From Bradyrhizobium ivorense (GTDB lineage: Bacteria > Pseudomonadota > Alphaproteobacteria > Rhizobiales > Xanthobacteraceae), in assembly GCF_900696085.1 (NCBI RefSeq), contig NZ_CAADFC020000032.1, positions 124,001-188,000 on the forward strand: a DNA stretch of 64,000 bases, given 5' to 3'. Numbering within the stretch: position 1 is the stretch's first letter; every line of letters starts with the position of its first letter. The notes under the pieces were generated by a model. That model worked only from the letters and a program-made list of their open reading frames with translations. It was not told the DNA's origin and ran no database searches. Below, one piece after another: positions 17,296 through 26,400 of the stretch. The position numbers were made by a program, and so were the translations under genes.

Positions 17296-18291
17296 TCAGA
17301 CGTTCTTCGCTACCTTCCGTGTGCGCGTCGGTCCGGCGCCGGTCACCGCGGGCTTGAAGCCCCACGCCGCCCGCACCGCCGCGAAGGCCTGTGCGATCGC
17401 GGTTTCGTGGCGGCGCGCGACGAGGCAGGCGAAGGAGAGGTCGCAGGTGACCTTCACCTTGTCGGCGACCACGAAATGATGCGGCCGCGACAGCCGCGGC
17501 GCCAGCACGTTGTCGCGCGCCAAGCTGAGGCAGATGCCGGACTCGACGAAGTCGACCATCGACTCTTCCTGATCGGTATAGGCGACGCGTTTCGGCAACG
17601 CCCCGAGCGGCGCGAAGATGTCGTCGAGCAGCCGCCGATGGCCGGAATGCGTCGGGGTCGCGATCCAGGGCAGGTCGGCGAGCTCGGCCCAGCCCTTGCC
17701 CATCACCCGGTCGCTCCAGCCGATCGGCGCGATGACGCGGTAGTCGTAGCAGAGCAGCGGCGCCAGCTGGTAGCGGCCATCGCCGATGCTGCGCTCGGCA
17801 AAGCTGTGATGGGCAAGCTGGTCCGCCGGCGTGGCATCGACATAGTAGCCGACATCGAGCTCGCCGCGGCCGATCTGCGCCAGCACGTCGTCGCTGACGC
17901 CGTGGCGCAAGAACACCTCGGTGCGTTGCGGCGAGGTGGCGAGGCTGCGCACGAACGGTCCGAGCCTGGTGAATTCGGGATCGAGGATAGTGCCGACGCG
18001 CAACGTGCCGCGCTGCGCTTCCTTCAGCTGCTCCGCGGTGGTCCTGAAATCGGACGCCGCCGCCACCGCCTTGTGGGCCAGCGGCAGCAGCGCGGCGCCG
18101 GCTTCGGTCAGCGCAAAGCCGTTCGGCGTGCGGTTGAACAGCTGCAGCCCGGTGCTTTCCTCCAGCGCCTTCAGTTGCAGGCTGACCGCCGGCTGGGTCA
18201 GCCCCAGCACCGTTGCCGCCCGTGACACCGTGCCTTCGCGGGCGACGGTGATGAAGCAGCGCAAGGCCTGGGTGCGGGGGAGCTCGCTCAT
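17296..18291 (-). CDS. LysR family transcriptional regulator
   Basis: The 331-residue LTTR has an N-terminal winged helix (ALRCFITVAREGTVSRAATVLGLTQPAVSLQLKALEE) and a C-terminal periplasmic-binding-like effector domain (GTLRVGTILDPEF..., VDFVESGICLSLARDN). It is not divergent from an obvious target: the upstream neighbour across 89 bases is the MerR-ATPase gene, transcribed towards it. Its regulon is therefore unclear. Confidence 0.92.
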   Translation of the reverse strand: MSELPRTQALRCFITVAREGTVSRAATVLGLTQPAVSLQLKALEESTGLQLFNRTPNGFALTEAGAALLPLAHKAVAAASDFRTTAEQLKEAQRGTLRVGTILDPEFTRLGPFVRSLATSPQRTEVFLRHGVSDDVLAQIGRGELDVGYYVDATPADQLAHHSFAERSIGDGRYQLAPLLCYDYRVIAPIGWSDRVMGKGWAELADLPWIATPTHSGHRRLLDDIFAPLGALPKRVAYTDQEESMVDFVESGICLSLARDNVLAPRLSRPHHFVVADKVKVTCDLSFACLVARRHETAIAQAFAAVRAAWGFKPAVTGAGPTRTRKVAKNV

Positions 18292-18380
18292 TTGCGGCGC
18301 TTATAGCACAGTTTCGCCGGTATATCCGACCGGAACCGTGCGTAGAGGTCACGCCGCCGCGCGGCTGCAACCTCGGGCTG

Positions 18381-19403
18381 TCAGGCCGGCCGCCACGCGA
18401 TCACGCCAGAGGTGCGGGCGCGAACCTCGGGCGAGGCCAGGCAGGTCGCGACCGCCTCATAGCCGGGCGCGCCGGGAACCGACGTGACGGCAACCGGCGG
18501 GCTGTGATTGGCCGGGCAAAGGATGATCGCCTCGTCGCTGCCGACGGCATCGAGGTCCAGGATCGCGCTGGAGCGGGTAAGGAAGAACAGCGGCCGTGCC
18601 GGCGGCGCGCGGCGGCGCAGATGCGCGATCAGGGCTTCCTGGGTCGCCGCATCGAGCCCCTGTTCCAGCATGTCGATCACGGCGACCGCAGGGCTGTCGG
18701 CCTCGAGCGCCGCGAGCAGCGCGGTCAATGCGGGCGACGCCGCGCCGCCGTCGGTGGTGAGCGCGGCAAGGCCGGCGTCGACCCTTGCCTTCAGCGCCGG
18801 ATCGGCATCGAGGCGCGTGCGCAGCTCCGCCCCGTCGTCCGCCGCGCGCTCCAGCCCGATGAAGACGGCGTCCGGCAGCGCGTCGGCGAGCCGCTGCGCG
18901 AACCGTGTCTTGCCACTGCCGAGCGGGCCGACGATGTAGGTCAGCGCCCTGATCTCGCGCAGCTCGAAGCGCTCGCCGCCCCAGGGCCAGGGCAGATCGA
19001 ACGCGACGCCGAGTTGCGGCCGCACCGCGCCGATGACATCGCGCGCCGCCGGCACCTTTCCGCTCCCGAGCTCGGCGCGCAGCCGCCGCAGTTTTGAAAT
19101 GCTGTCGCCGGACTGGCGGATACGCGCCGCGAGCGCGGCCTCATGCGCCGCCAGCACGCGCGCGAGCACGGCGGCGTCGCCGTCGAGGATCCGCGCTACC
19201 TCATTGAGGCTGAGGCCGAGCTTGCGCAGCGCGACGATCTCGGCACAGCGCGCAATTTCGGGTGGACCATAGGCGCGCCACCCCGCCGGCGTGCGCCGCG
19301 GCGCGATCAGGCCGCGCTCCTCATAGAGCCGCAGCGCCTTCGCCGAGATGCCGAGCTGTCGCGCAGCTTCGGACGGAGACAGGAAACGGACTGCAGTCTT
19401 CAT
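18381..19403 (-). CDS. MerR-family regulator fused to a P-loop ATPase-like domain
   Basis: With ATG 19403 the product has 340 residues. Residues 6-75 are a MerR helix-turn-helix (SEAARQLGISAKALRLYEERGLI...LGLSLNEVARIL), followed by a coiled-coil linker. Instead of a small effector pocket, the C-terminal 190 residues hold a Walker A motif GPLGSGKT (about 159-166), a hydrophobic strand ending in Asp (AVAVIDM) as Walker B, and a sensor-like FFLTRSS. The layout suggests nucleotide-dependent regulation. The 89-base gap to the LysR gene could allow cotranscription. Confidence 0.8.
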   Translation of the reverse strand: MKTAVRFLSPSEAARQLGISAKALRLYEERGLIAPRRTPAGWRAYGPPEIARCAEIVALRKLGLSLNEVARILDGDAAVLARVLAAHEAALAARIRQSGDSISKLRRLRAELGSGKVPAARDVIGAVRPQLGVAFDLPWPWGGERFELREIRALTYIVGPLGSGKTRFAQRLADALPDAVFIGLERAADDGAELRTRLDADPALKARVDAGLAALTTDGGAASPALTALLAALEADSPAVAVIDMLEQGLDAATQEALIAHLRRRAPPARPLFFLTRSSAILDLDAVGSDEAIILCPANHSPPVAVTSVPGAPGYEAVATCLASPEVRARTSGVIAWRPA

Positions 19404-19509
19404 TCGAATCACCTCGCCTCGTGACCGCATCCCTTATGCAGGCGGCCGCAGGGGCAAGGTCAAGCGGGGGAGGGGGAGGCTGAGAGTGTGCTCACCTCAC
19501 TTTCCCCTC

Positions 19510-19547
19510 GTCATTCTGGGCTCTCGCTTCGCGAGCCCCGGAATGAC
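19510..19547. repeat. Palindromic repeat (GTCATTC...GAATGAC)
   Basis: An imperfect 17-bp inverted repeat with outer arms GTCATTC/GAATGAC and inner CTCGC/GCGAG around TTC. This is another common Bradyrhizobium intergenic palindrome and lies just past the end of the SIP-family gene, where it could serve as its terminator. Confidence 0.7.
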
Positions 19548-19565
19548 GAATGCCGAGAGGCTGCC

Positions 19566-20366
19566 CTAATCCAGCCCGCTCTTGCCCGGCGCCCAGTAGG
19601 CCTTGGCCCGGATGCGTGACGATGCGACGCCTTTTGCCTTCAGCGCCTGCCGGGCGCGCTGGATCGATGTCGCCTTGCCGGCCAGAATGTACTGCGCGCC
19701 ATCGGAGGCGAGCGGCCGCAGGTGGGATTCGATGTCGGCGAGGTGGGCATCGCCGGCGGTGCGTTCGATCAGCACGGCCTCGCCCAGTTCGACGATCTGC
19801 AGCACCAGGCGCGACTCGGCAAGATCGCTCACCTCAAAGATGAATCTCGTGCGCCGACCACCGAGCGTGTCCTGCAACGCCTTGGCAAGGCCGAAGCAGG
19901 TTTCGTCGCCGAACAGCACGCAGGGTTCTGGGATGTCGGACAGGTCGATCGAATGGCGCGGGCCGAGGAAATCGAACGCCTGCTGCGGCCGCAGCGCGCG
20001 CATCCATCGGCTGCCCGGCGCATCGCCGTGCAGATAGACCAGGATCCGTGTCGTGCCGTCCTGCACATTCCACGAGATCGGCGTGTAGGTGCGGTTGGTC
20101 ATGCCGGCGCCGATGCCGAGCTGGATCTGCTGGCCCGGTATCCAGGCGGCGGCTTTCAGCGCATCGCCCTCGAACTCGATCAGGCGGAAGTGCCGCGAGA
20201 AGGTGTGGATGAAGGACACGCGTCCCGGGCGCAGAAACCAGCGCTTCAACAGACGCGTCAGTTTGCCGTCCTGCGGTTGCGGGCGCGGCTGATGGTCGGT
20301 GGATTCGGTGAGCGACAAGGCAGGGCTCCTCTTCGCGTGGGCGAGGGCGACGGCTTGAGATCTCAC
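19566..20366 (-). CDS. Siderophore-interacting protein (SIP), FAD-dependent ferric reductase-like
   Basis: The 266-residue protein has the SIP-type FAD-binding barrel, with FIHTFSRHFRLIEFEG, GQQIQLGIGAG and the flavin motif RTYTPISW near 95. An NAD(P)H-domain segment follows (LFGDETCFGLAKALQ, ILAGKATSIQRARQALKAKGV). Such proteins reduce ferric siderophores in the cytoplasm to release iron. The apparent start is GTG 20366; no ATG occurs before the conserved domain. It is divergent from the AraC regulator across about 105 bases, so AraC likely controls it. Confidence 0.85.
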   Translation of the reverse strand: MRSQAVALAHAKRSPALSLTESTDHQPRPQPQDGKLTRLLKRWFLRPGRVSFIHTFSRHFRLIEFEGDALKAAAWIPGQQIQLGIGAGMTNRTYTPISWNVQDGTTRILVYLHGDAPGSRWMRALRPQQAFDFLGPRHSIDLSDIPEPCVLFGDETCFGLAKALQDTLGGRRTRFIFEVSDLAESRLVLQIVELGEAVLIERTAGDAHLADIESHLRPLASDGAQYILAGKATSIQRARQALKAKGVASSRIRAKAYWAPGKSGLD

Positions 20367-20471
20367 CGGTAGGTAAGCCGCGATGGCATTGGCGCCATTG
20401 GGAAGTTCTGACAGAATATTGCGATATCCTGCCAGCGCGATTGAACCTCTCTAAACTTGGCCGAGCCCGCC

Positions 20472-21290
20472 ATGCCGATGATCACGGACTTCAACAAGCC
20501 GTTCACCGATCCGGACACGCTGGCGGCGCCGGTGGTGACGATCGGCGCGACGGTGGTCACGGGCGAGATCGAGCTCGACTTTCACCGGCACCGCAAGGCG
20601 CAGCTCATTCTGCTGATGCGCGGCGTCCTGACCTGCGAGCTCGCAGGCGGGCTGTGGATCGTGCCGCCGCGATGCGCAATCTGGATCCCCGGCGGCGTGA
20701 CGCACAGCGTCAGGGCGGCCGGCTCGCTGGAGGGATACAATGCCTTCATCGAGCCGGCGGTGGCGCCGAACCTGCCGGCGAACTGCTGCACGATCTCGGT
20801 GACGCCGCTGCTGCGCGAGCTGATGATCCGCTCGGCGAGCTTTCCGCTCGTCTATCCCGAGGGCGGCCCGGAAAGCCATCTCGTCACGCTGCTGCTCGAC
20901 GAGGTCGCCGCCGCAAGCGTCGGCGAGTTGCATCTGCCGATGCCGGCCGATAGCCGCCTGCGCAAGATCGCCGGCATGATGATGGACAATCCGCGTGATC
21001 ACGGCACGATGGAGATCTGGGCCCGCCGCGCCGGCATGAGCGAGCGGACGCTGGCGCGCATGATCGTGCAGCAAACCGGCATGACCTTCGGTCGCTGGCG
21101 CCAGCAGCTCGACATCATGCTCGCGCTGCGCTGGCTCGCCGACGGCGCCACCGTGCAGCAGGTCGCGATCGACCTCGGCTACGAAAACGCCGGCAGTTTT
21201 GTCACCATGTTCAGGAAGGCGCTCGGCACCTCGCCCGGCCGCTACATGGCCGAGCGGCAGGGGTTGGTGTCCGCACCTCCGCGGGCGTAG
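20472..21290 (+). CDS. AraC family transcriptional regulator with N-terminal cupin domain
   Basis: The 272-residue regulator has a cupin sensor region (GEIELDFHRHRKAQLILLMRG, IVPPRCAIWIPGGVTHSV) and a C-terminal double helix-turn-helix (WARRAGMSERTLARMIVQQTGMTFGRWRQQ, VAIDLGYENAGSFVTMFRKALGTSPGRY). ATG 20472 is preferred over an in-frame TTG 15 bases upstream. It is divergent from the siderophore-interacting protein and is probably its iron- or siderophore-responsive activator, by analogy with other AraC/SIP pairs. Confidence 0.9.
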   Translation: MPMITDFNKPFTDPDTLAAPVVTIGATVVTGEIELDFHRHRKAQLILLMRGVLTCELAGGLWIVPPRCAIWIPGGVTHSVRAAGSLEGYNAFIEPAVAPNLPANCCTISVTPLLRELMIRSASFPLVYPEGGPESHLVTLLLDEVAAASVGELHLPMPADSRLRKIAGMMMDNPRDHGTMEIWARRAGMSERTLARMIVQQTGMTFGRWRQQLDIMLALRWLADGATVQQVAIDLGYENAGSFVTMFRKALGTSPGRYMAERQGLVSAPPRA

Positions 21291-21335
21291 GTCGTGGTGG
21301 TGAATGAATGCGAAGCTGCGTCTCCAACCCACGCT

Positions 21336-21438
21336 GTCATCGCCCGGCTCGACCGGGCGATCCAGTACGCCGCGGCCCATCGGCTCAATTACCGCAGCCT
21401 CTGGAATACTGGATCACCCGCCTACGCGGGTGATGACA
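21336..21438. repeat. Intergenic palindromic repeat (CGCCCGGCTCGACCGGGCG family)
   Basis: About 100 bases with dyads CGCCCGGCTCGACCGGGCG, CCAGTA...TACTGG and CACCCGCCTACGCGGGTG. This arrangement (hairpin, spacer, CCAGTATTCC-type arm, hairpin) is a widespread Bradyrhizobium repeat. It separates the convergent AraC and DUF2927 genes. Confidence 0.8.
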
Positions 21439-21476
21439 CCGCGTTGTTTGGCAAGCGACGACGTCCAACAAACTCC

Positions 21477-22277
21477 TCACTCCAGATGGTTCACCTTCTT
21501 CACCCAGGCACGCACGTCGGTGAGCACGTCGGGGAGCAGGGCGCGGACCTCCTGCACGGTCATGCCGGGCTTGATGCGGGGGTCGTAGAGCAGGTTGAGC
21601 AGGTATTGGTCGTAGACGTCGAAATAGCCCATCGAGACGCTGTCGTTGAACATGGTCCACGGCACCGTCGCGGTGTCGTTGATCGGGCCGAGCGACTGCA
21701 GCAGCTCCTCATAGGCGCAGTCGAGGAAGACGAAGTCGCCATTGTCGACGGTGAGGATCACGTCGGAATGCTCGATCTCGTAGTTCTCGTTCTTGCGGAA
21801 GCCGGACAGGCACTGCGGGTCGAGCGAGGAGCGGATCTCCTTGGCGCGCTCGCGGCCGTAGAAGGTCGTGATGGTGCGGTAGAGGTCACGGTCGCGCACC
21901 AGCTTGACCACGACGTTGGCGGCCTCGCTGTCCTCGGTCATCGCGATGTCGAGATGCTGGACCTTGGCGCGGATATCGGCGACCACCTTGGCGAGTTGGG
22001 CCTTGCGGTTGGCGAAGCTGCCGTCGGCGAACACCCGCACCGGGCTGTCGTATTTTCTGATGCGATCGACCCGGCCGGCGAGGTGATATTCGGCGCCGAA
22101 CGCGGTCTTCAGGAATCCTTCGACGATCTCGGTGTCGGTGAACACCTTCTTCTCGTTGCGCTGGCGTGCGACAACGGCTGGCACCTCGCCGGCGGCCGCC
22201 GGCACGATGGCATCAGTGCACAGTGCCGCGAGCGAAGCGGCGACGAGGAGCAGGATCGAAGGGCGGGATTGGCGCAT
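21477..22277 (-). CDS. DUF2927 domain-containing secreted protein
   Basis: From ATG 22277 the product has 266 residues, with a signal peptide (MRQSRPSILLLVAASLAALC...AAAGE). The DUF2927 region carries VRVFADGSFANRKAQLAKVVADI, NYEIEHSDVILTVDNGDF and a C-terminal LLYDPRIKPGMTVQEVRALLP. DUF2927 proteins are predicted periplasmic proteins distantly related to metallopeptidases; no role is established that I know of. An in-frame start 54 bases upstream would place Arg-rich residues before the signal. It is 93 bases downstream of the L,D-transpeptidase gene in the same direction. Confidence 0.85.
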   Translation of the reverse strand: MRQSRPSILLLVAASLAALCTDAIVPAAAGEVPAVVARQRNEKKVFTDTEIVEGFLKTAFGAEYHLAGRVDRIRKYDSPVRVFADGSFANRKAQLAKVVADIRAKVQHLDIAMTEDSEAANVVVKLVRDRDLYRTITTFYGRERAKEIRSSLDPQCLSGFRKNENYEIEHSDVILTVDNGDFVFLDCAYEELLQSLGPINDTATVPWTMFNDSVSMGYFDVYDQYLLNLLYDPRIKPGMTVQEVRALLPDVLTDVRAWVKKVNHLE

Positions 22278-22370
22278 TCTGACGACGCTGCCGCAACGCG
22301 TGCGGCAGCGCAAGGCGCGATCAGCGGTCATGCCGCATGGCCGTGCCGGGTTCCTTTGAACTCGACGCGA

Positions 22371-22940
22371 TCAGTTCTTCACCACCACGGTGGTGCCGAC
22401 CGAGACCCGATTGTAGAGGTCGACGACGTCGTCATTGGTCATGCGGAAGCAGCCCGAGGAGACCGCCTGGCCGATCGTCTCCGGCTCGTTCGAGCCGTGG
22501 ATACGGTACAGCGTCGAGCCGAGATACATCGCCCGCGCGCCGAGCGGGTTCTCGACGCCGCCGTTCATGTGGCGCGGCAGATCGGGGCGGCGGCGCAGCA
22601 TCTGCGACGGCGGCGTCCACGACGGCCATTCCTTCTTCGCGCTGATGCGGTGGGTTCCGCTCCAGCGGAAACCGTCGCGGCCGACGCCGATGCCGTAGCG
22701 CAGCGCCTCGCCGCCCGGCAGCACCAGATAGAGCCGGCGCTCGGCGGTATTCACCACGATGGTGCCGGGCGCGTAATTGGTCGGATAGTTGACGGTGGTG
22801 CGCGGGATCGAACTTGCCCCGCTGCCGTAATAGGTCGAACCGCCACCGAAGAAGTCGCGGAAATCGGTACTCTCGGCCAGAGCCTGGCCGGTGCCTGCCA
22901 GCACCGTGAGCGCGGCAAACATCAGGGCAATCGGGCGCAT
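22371..22940 (-). CDS. L,D-transpeptidase (YkuD domain), periplasmic
   Basis: The 189-residue enzyme starts MRPIALMFAALTVLAGTGQALA, a signal peptide. It then carries the YkuD fold with IVVNTAERRLYLVLPGGEALRYGIGVGRDGFRW and the active-site segment IHGSNEPETIGQAVSSGCFRM, where HG and SxGCxR supply the catalytic His and Cys. It should form 3-3 peptidoglycan cross-links or attach proteins to the wall, from the periplasm. The ATG at 22940 is eight bases from AGGA; in-frame starts further up (22946, TTG 22961) are less likely. Confidence 0.9.
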   Translation of the reverse strand: MRPIALMFAALTVLAGTGQALAESTDFRDFFGGGSTYYGSGASSIPRTTVNYPTNYAPGTIVVNTAERRLYLVLPGGEALRYGIGVGRDGFRWSGTHRISAKKEWPSWTPPSQMLRRRPDLPRHMNGGVENPLGARAMYLGSTLYRIHGSNEPETIGQAVSSGCFRMTNDDVVDLYNRVSVGTTVVVKN

Positions 22941-23165
22941 CGTCATCGTCCTCGCGAACAATCAAATATCAGGCCAGAAAGGCCATAATCGACGGCCTCG
23001 CGCAAGCGACGAAGCCGTGAGCCGCACTACTTTCCGGCAACACGGTTTAAAAAGGCAACACATCGGAAGCGATGGCTGCATTGCCCGGCCAAACCTTTGA
23101 CGAAGCGAATGAACAATGGTTGATCTGGACCGGTCAGAAGAACATCTCGAAGCGGGAGCGAGGCC

Positions 23166-24713
23166 ATGAACGGTGCGGAAAGCCTGGTGCGGACATTGGT
23201 TGCGGGCGGCGTCGACGTCTGCTTCACCAATCCGGGCACCTCGGAGATGCATTTCGTCGCCGCGCTCGACAAGGTGCCCGGCATGCGCTGCGTGCTCGGC
23301 CTGTTCGAGGGCGTGGTGACGGGGGCTGCCGACGGCTATTTCCGCATGAAGGGCACGCCGGCCTCGACACTGCTGCATCTCGGGCCCGGGCTCGCCAACG
23401 GCCTTGCCAATCTGCACAACGCCAAGAAGGCGCATTCCGGCATCGTCAACATCGTCGGCCAGCACGCGACCTATCACATCGGCTACAACGCGCCGCTGAC
23501 CTCGGACATCGAGGGCCTGGCGCGGCCGATGTCGTCCTGGGTGCGCACCTCGCCGGATGCGAAGTCGGTGGCATCCGACGGCGCCGCCGCGATCGCCGCC
23601 GCCAAGAGCGCGCCGCCGCAGATCGCAACCCTGATCCTGCCCGCCGATACCGCATGGAACGAGGCCGACAGCGTCGCCGAGGTACCGGCCGACACCCAGC
23701 GCCCGAGCTATTCGCCGCAGGCGGTCGAGACCGCCGCGCGGGTCCTGCACGGCGATGCCGCGCAGACGCTGCTGCTCGTCACCGGCAGTGCGTTGACCGC
23801 GCAGGGGCTGGCGCTGGCCGAGCGCATCGCCGGCAAGACCGGCTGCACCGTAATGGGCCAGACCTATCATCCGCGCATGGCGCGCGGCCGCGGCCGCTTC
23901 TCGATCAATCGGATCCCCTATGTGATCGAACAGGCGCTGCCGATCCTGCAGAAGTTTCGCCACATCGTGCTGGTCGAGGCCAACGATCCCGTGGCGTTCT
24001 TCGCCTACCCGAACAAGCCGAGCATGTTGAAGCCCGAGGGCTGCGAGGTGCATCGCATGACGTCGTGGGGCGAGAACTCGGTCGCCGCGCTCGAGGCGCT
24101 CGCGACGGCGCTGCATGCCACCGCGGCCGACGTCAAGCCGCAGGCATTGCAGGAACTGGTCAAGCCGACCGGCGCGCTCAATCACACCACGATCGCCCAG
24201 GCGATCGCCTGTGCGATCCCCGACAACGCCATCATGGTCGATGAATCCGTCACCACCGGACGCGGCTTCTTCCCGCCGACCGCGGCCGCCAGGCCGCACG
24301 ACTGGCTGCAGAACATGGGCGGCTCGATCGGCTTCTCGACGCCGGTCGCGACCGGCGCGGCGGTGGCCTGTCCGGACCGCAAGGTGATCTGCATGGTCGG
24401 CGACGGCAGCGCGATGTACACCATCCAGTCGCTGTGGACGCAGGCGCGCGAGGGCCTCAACGTCGTCACCATCGTGTTCGCCAACCGCATCTATCAAATC
24501 CTGCGCGGCGAGTTCGACGGCGTCGGCGCCGGCGAGCCGGGCAAGCGGGCACAGGACATGCTCAAGATCGACCGGCCGACGCTCGGCTTCGTCGATCTCG
24601 CCAGGGGCATGGGCGTGCCGGGCGTTGCGGTCACCACCGCCGACGAGTTCAACAAGGCGCTGGCGGACGCCGTCGCGGAACCGGGGCCGCGGCTGATCGA
24701 AGTGCAGATGTAG
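23166..24713 (+). CDS. ThDP-dependent enzyme, acetolactate synthase large-subunit/benzoylformate decarboxylase-like
   Basis: The 515-residue enzyme has the three-domain ThDP decarboxylase layout: the PYR domain with the activating Glu in GLFEGVVTGAADGY near 50, a central domain, and the PP domain with GDGS..., ending in a VFANR/IY segment that binds Mg-ThDP. It is shorter than biosynthetic acetolactate synthases (about 560-590), and no small regulatory subunit gene adjoins. A role in 2-oxo acid or glyoxylate-type chemistry is more likely than branched-chain synthesis. The upstream 200 bases are free. Confidence 0.88.
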   Translation: MNGAESLVRTLVAGGVDVCFTNPGTSEMHFVAALDKVPGMRCVLGLFEGVVTGAADGYFRMKGTPASTLLHLGPGLANGLANLHNAKKAHSGIVNIVGQHATYHIGYNAPLTSDIEGLARPMSSWVRTSPDAKSVASDGAAAIAAAKSAPPQIATLILPADTAWNEADSVAEVPADTQRPSYSPQAVETAARVLHGDAAQTLLLVTGSALTAQGLALAERIAGKTGCTVMGQTYHPRMARGRGRFSINRIPYVIEQALPILQKFRHIVLVEANDPVAFFAYPNKPSMLKPEGCEVHRMTSWGENSVAALEALATALHATAADVKPQALQELVKPTGALNHTTIAQAIACAIPDNAIMVDESVTTGRGFFPPTAAARPHDWLQNMGGSIGFSTPVATGAAVACPDRKVICMVGDGSAMYTIQSLWTQAREGLNVVTIVFANRIYQILRGEFDGVGAGEPGKRAQDMLKIDRPTLGFVDLARGMGVPGVAVTTADEFNKALADAVAEPGPRLIEVQM

Positions 24714-24815
24714 GGCTTCTCATCCAGCGCACGATCCGAAAGAATGGAGACCGGTTTTCGAACGGATGCGCAATGAAATCGGCCGCGGCGGCGGTCTGGT
24801 TTGGTCGGAGGCGTC

Positions 24816-25352
24816 ATGCAGACCGAGCTGAACAAGGTGATCGCCGCGCTCGCCGAGTTTTACGCGCAGGAGCATTTCCTGCTGGAGCGCGATCTCGGCG
24901 AGCGGACACTCACTCACCGCCTTGCGGTTTACGTCGAGCGGCAATTTTCCGGCTGGCAGGTCGATTGCAACTACGATCGGCTCGGCGAACGCACGCTGCG
25001 GCTGCCGCGCGGCTCGATCGTCTCGACCGACGACCATCTCGGCAAGTCGATTTATCCGGACATTGTCGTGCATCAGCGCGACATTCCCAACAATCTGCTC
25101 GCGATCGAGCTGCGCAAGGACAGCAATCACCAGCCGATCGAGCACGATCAGCACAAGCTGCAGGCTTTGACCGATCCAAATGTCTGGTTCGCCTATGCGA
25201 CCGGCCTGCTGCTGACGCTCGCGCGTGACGGCGTGAGCTCTTCCGAGGTCTATGTCGGTGGCGTGAACGAGCGCGTGGTATCGCTGTGGTTTGCCGAGCA
25301 ACTGCGTGCGAACTCGCTTGCGGCGAGGCGTGACCACGGCGCGCAGCATTAA
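24816..25352 (+). CDS. Hypothetical protein with PD-(D/E)xK-like motif
   Basis: I do not recognise this 178-residue protein. The core reads YPDIVVHQRD, then NNLLAIELRKDSNH. An Asp after a Pro followed some 15 residues later by E-x-K-like (ELRK) on a strand is the layout of PD-(D/E)xK nucleases, and an FAYATGLLLTLA helix follows. No restriction or modification partner is nearby. It begins 102 bases after the ThDP gene; GGTCGGAGGCGTC lies just before ATG 24816. Confidence 0.65.
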   Translation: MQTELNKVIAALAEFYAQEHFLLERDLGERTLTHRLAVYVERQFSGWQVDCNYDRLGERTLRLPRGSIVSTDDHLGKSIYPDIVVHQRDIPNNLLAIELRKDSNHQPIEHDQHKLQALTDPNVWFAYATGLLLTLARDGVSSSEVYVGGVNERVVSLWFAEQLRANSLAARRDHGAQH

Positions 25353-25588
25353 GCGTATTGCCGGATCATTACGGTGTTTTGCTGTGATAGCCCGTTTGGA
25401 TCATGCGCGGCTGGTGCTGTCGCGTCAGAACAGAGTTGCGGCAGGTGGAGCAATTTCTGGGGCTGGCGGTCGTTTTTCAGTACGATCCGATGGCGGTGCG
25501 GATTGCCGGTTCTGTAACTTCATTCGCTCCCCCTGCCGCACTTCAATTCGCCGATCCGAGCCGTCGCTCGATCGCAATCCGCACAGTG

Positions 25589-25615
25589 AAAAGGCCGCCC
25601 GTAAGGCGGCCTTTT
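25589..25615. terminator. Rho-independent terminator, bidirectional
   Basis: An 11-bp stem AAAAGGCCGCC / GGCGGCCTTTT with a five-base CGTAA loop ends in T4 on both strands. It lies between convergent genes, 23 bases past the stop of the small Lys-rich secreted protein, and should terminate transcription from both sides. The rest of 25353-25638 holds no gene. Confidence 0.9.
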
Positions 25616-25638
25616 CTGTGCGTGCGGACGCGCGATTG

Positions 25639-25857
25639 TTATTGCTTGGTGGCATCCTCGCCGGATTTGGCGCCGGATTTCTTGGCGGTGTTCTTGGCGG
25701 TTTTCTTCGCCTTCTTCGGCGCCATCTTGCTCGCCTCGCCCTTGGACATGGTGTCACCGCTCTGCGCCGCTGGCGCGGGGCTGCCGGCCTTGTCTTGCGC
25801 TAGTGCGGTGGACGAGACGAAGGCAAGCGCGGTGGCGGCGAGGATCAGAGTTCGCAT
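25639..25857 (-). CDS. Small secreted Lys/Ala-rich protein
   Basis: This 72-residue protein begins with a signal peptide, MRTLILAATALAFVSSTALA-QD. The mature part is about 50 residues, low in hydrophobics and rich in Lys and Ala with PKKAKKTAKN and AKKSGAK, so a strongly basic, probably disordered periplasmic peptide. No named family is recognised. AGACCTATCC on the plus strand corresponds to a GGATAGGTCT leader upstream. It has its own terminator. Confidence 0.7.
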   Translation of the reverse strand: MRTLILAATALAFVSSTALAQDKAGSPAPAAQSGDTMSKGEASKMAPKKAKKTAKNTAKKSGAKSGEDATKQ

Positions 25858-26028
25858 CGGATAGGTCTCCCGTTTGGTTTCCGGCAGGCGTCAACGAGAC
25901 GGAATGTCGCAGGGTTCCACTACACGGATCAGCAGTCCGTGAAGTGTGTGTGAACGGCGGCGGCCGGCAGCCGTTGTCGGCATCATCGCTGACGGTGCGG
26001 GACGGGGGTCGCCGGGCGTGATCCGGGC

Positions 26029-26400
26029 TTACTTCCGCAGGATGACCAGCGCTTCGCGATAGAGCTGCGAGAAACAGACCAGCAGCGCGCTCGACAGCAG
26101 GAACGTCGAAAGCCGGTCATAGTCGGCCGCGGTGGGCCAGCTGAAATCGAAATAGGGCGGCATGAACATCCACCAGACGATCGGAACCGTGATGATGGTG
26201 GCAAACGCCCCGGCGGGCGCGCCGCCGAGCAGACCGGCAATCAAAATCGCCGGCACGAAGCCGGCGAAATAGAGCTGCAAGCCGAAGCTTGCGAAGATCT
26301 TCTGCATCGCGGCGGCAAGGGCCACGGCCAGCAGGGCCACCACGAACGTCGACCACGACCACTGCCGCAGGCTCAGAATGTAGTCATTGCTCTTACGCAT
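26029..26400 (-). CDS. DUF4118-like four-helix membrane protein
   Basis: With ATG 26400 the product has 123 residues and about four hydrophobic helices (STFVVALLAVALAAAMQ, LYFAGFVPAILIAGLLGG, AFATIITVPIVWWMF, LSTFLLSSALLVCF). PAILIAGLLGGAPAGAFATII matches the DUF4118 membrane sensor domain usually found at the N-terminus of KdpD-type kinases. Here it stands alone without a kinase domain. The upstream frame is open but hydrophilic. Confidence 0.75.
   Translation of the reverse strand: MRKSNDYILSLRQWSWSTFVVALLAVALAAAMQKIFASFGLQLYFAGFVPAILIAGLLGGAPAGAFATIITVPIVWWMFMPPYFDFSWPTAADYDRLSTFLLSSALLVCFSQLYREALVILRK

Noticed and set aside
21294..24497. Long antisense frames over DUF2927, L,D-transpeptidase and ThDP enzyme genes
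   Set aside because: The sense frames have full domain signatures and signal peptides; the antisense frames have none.
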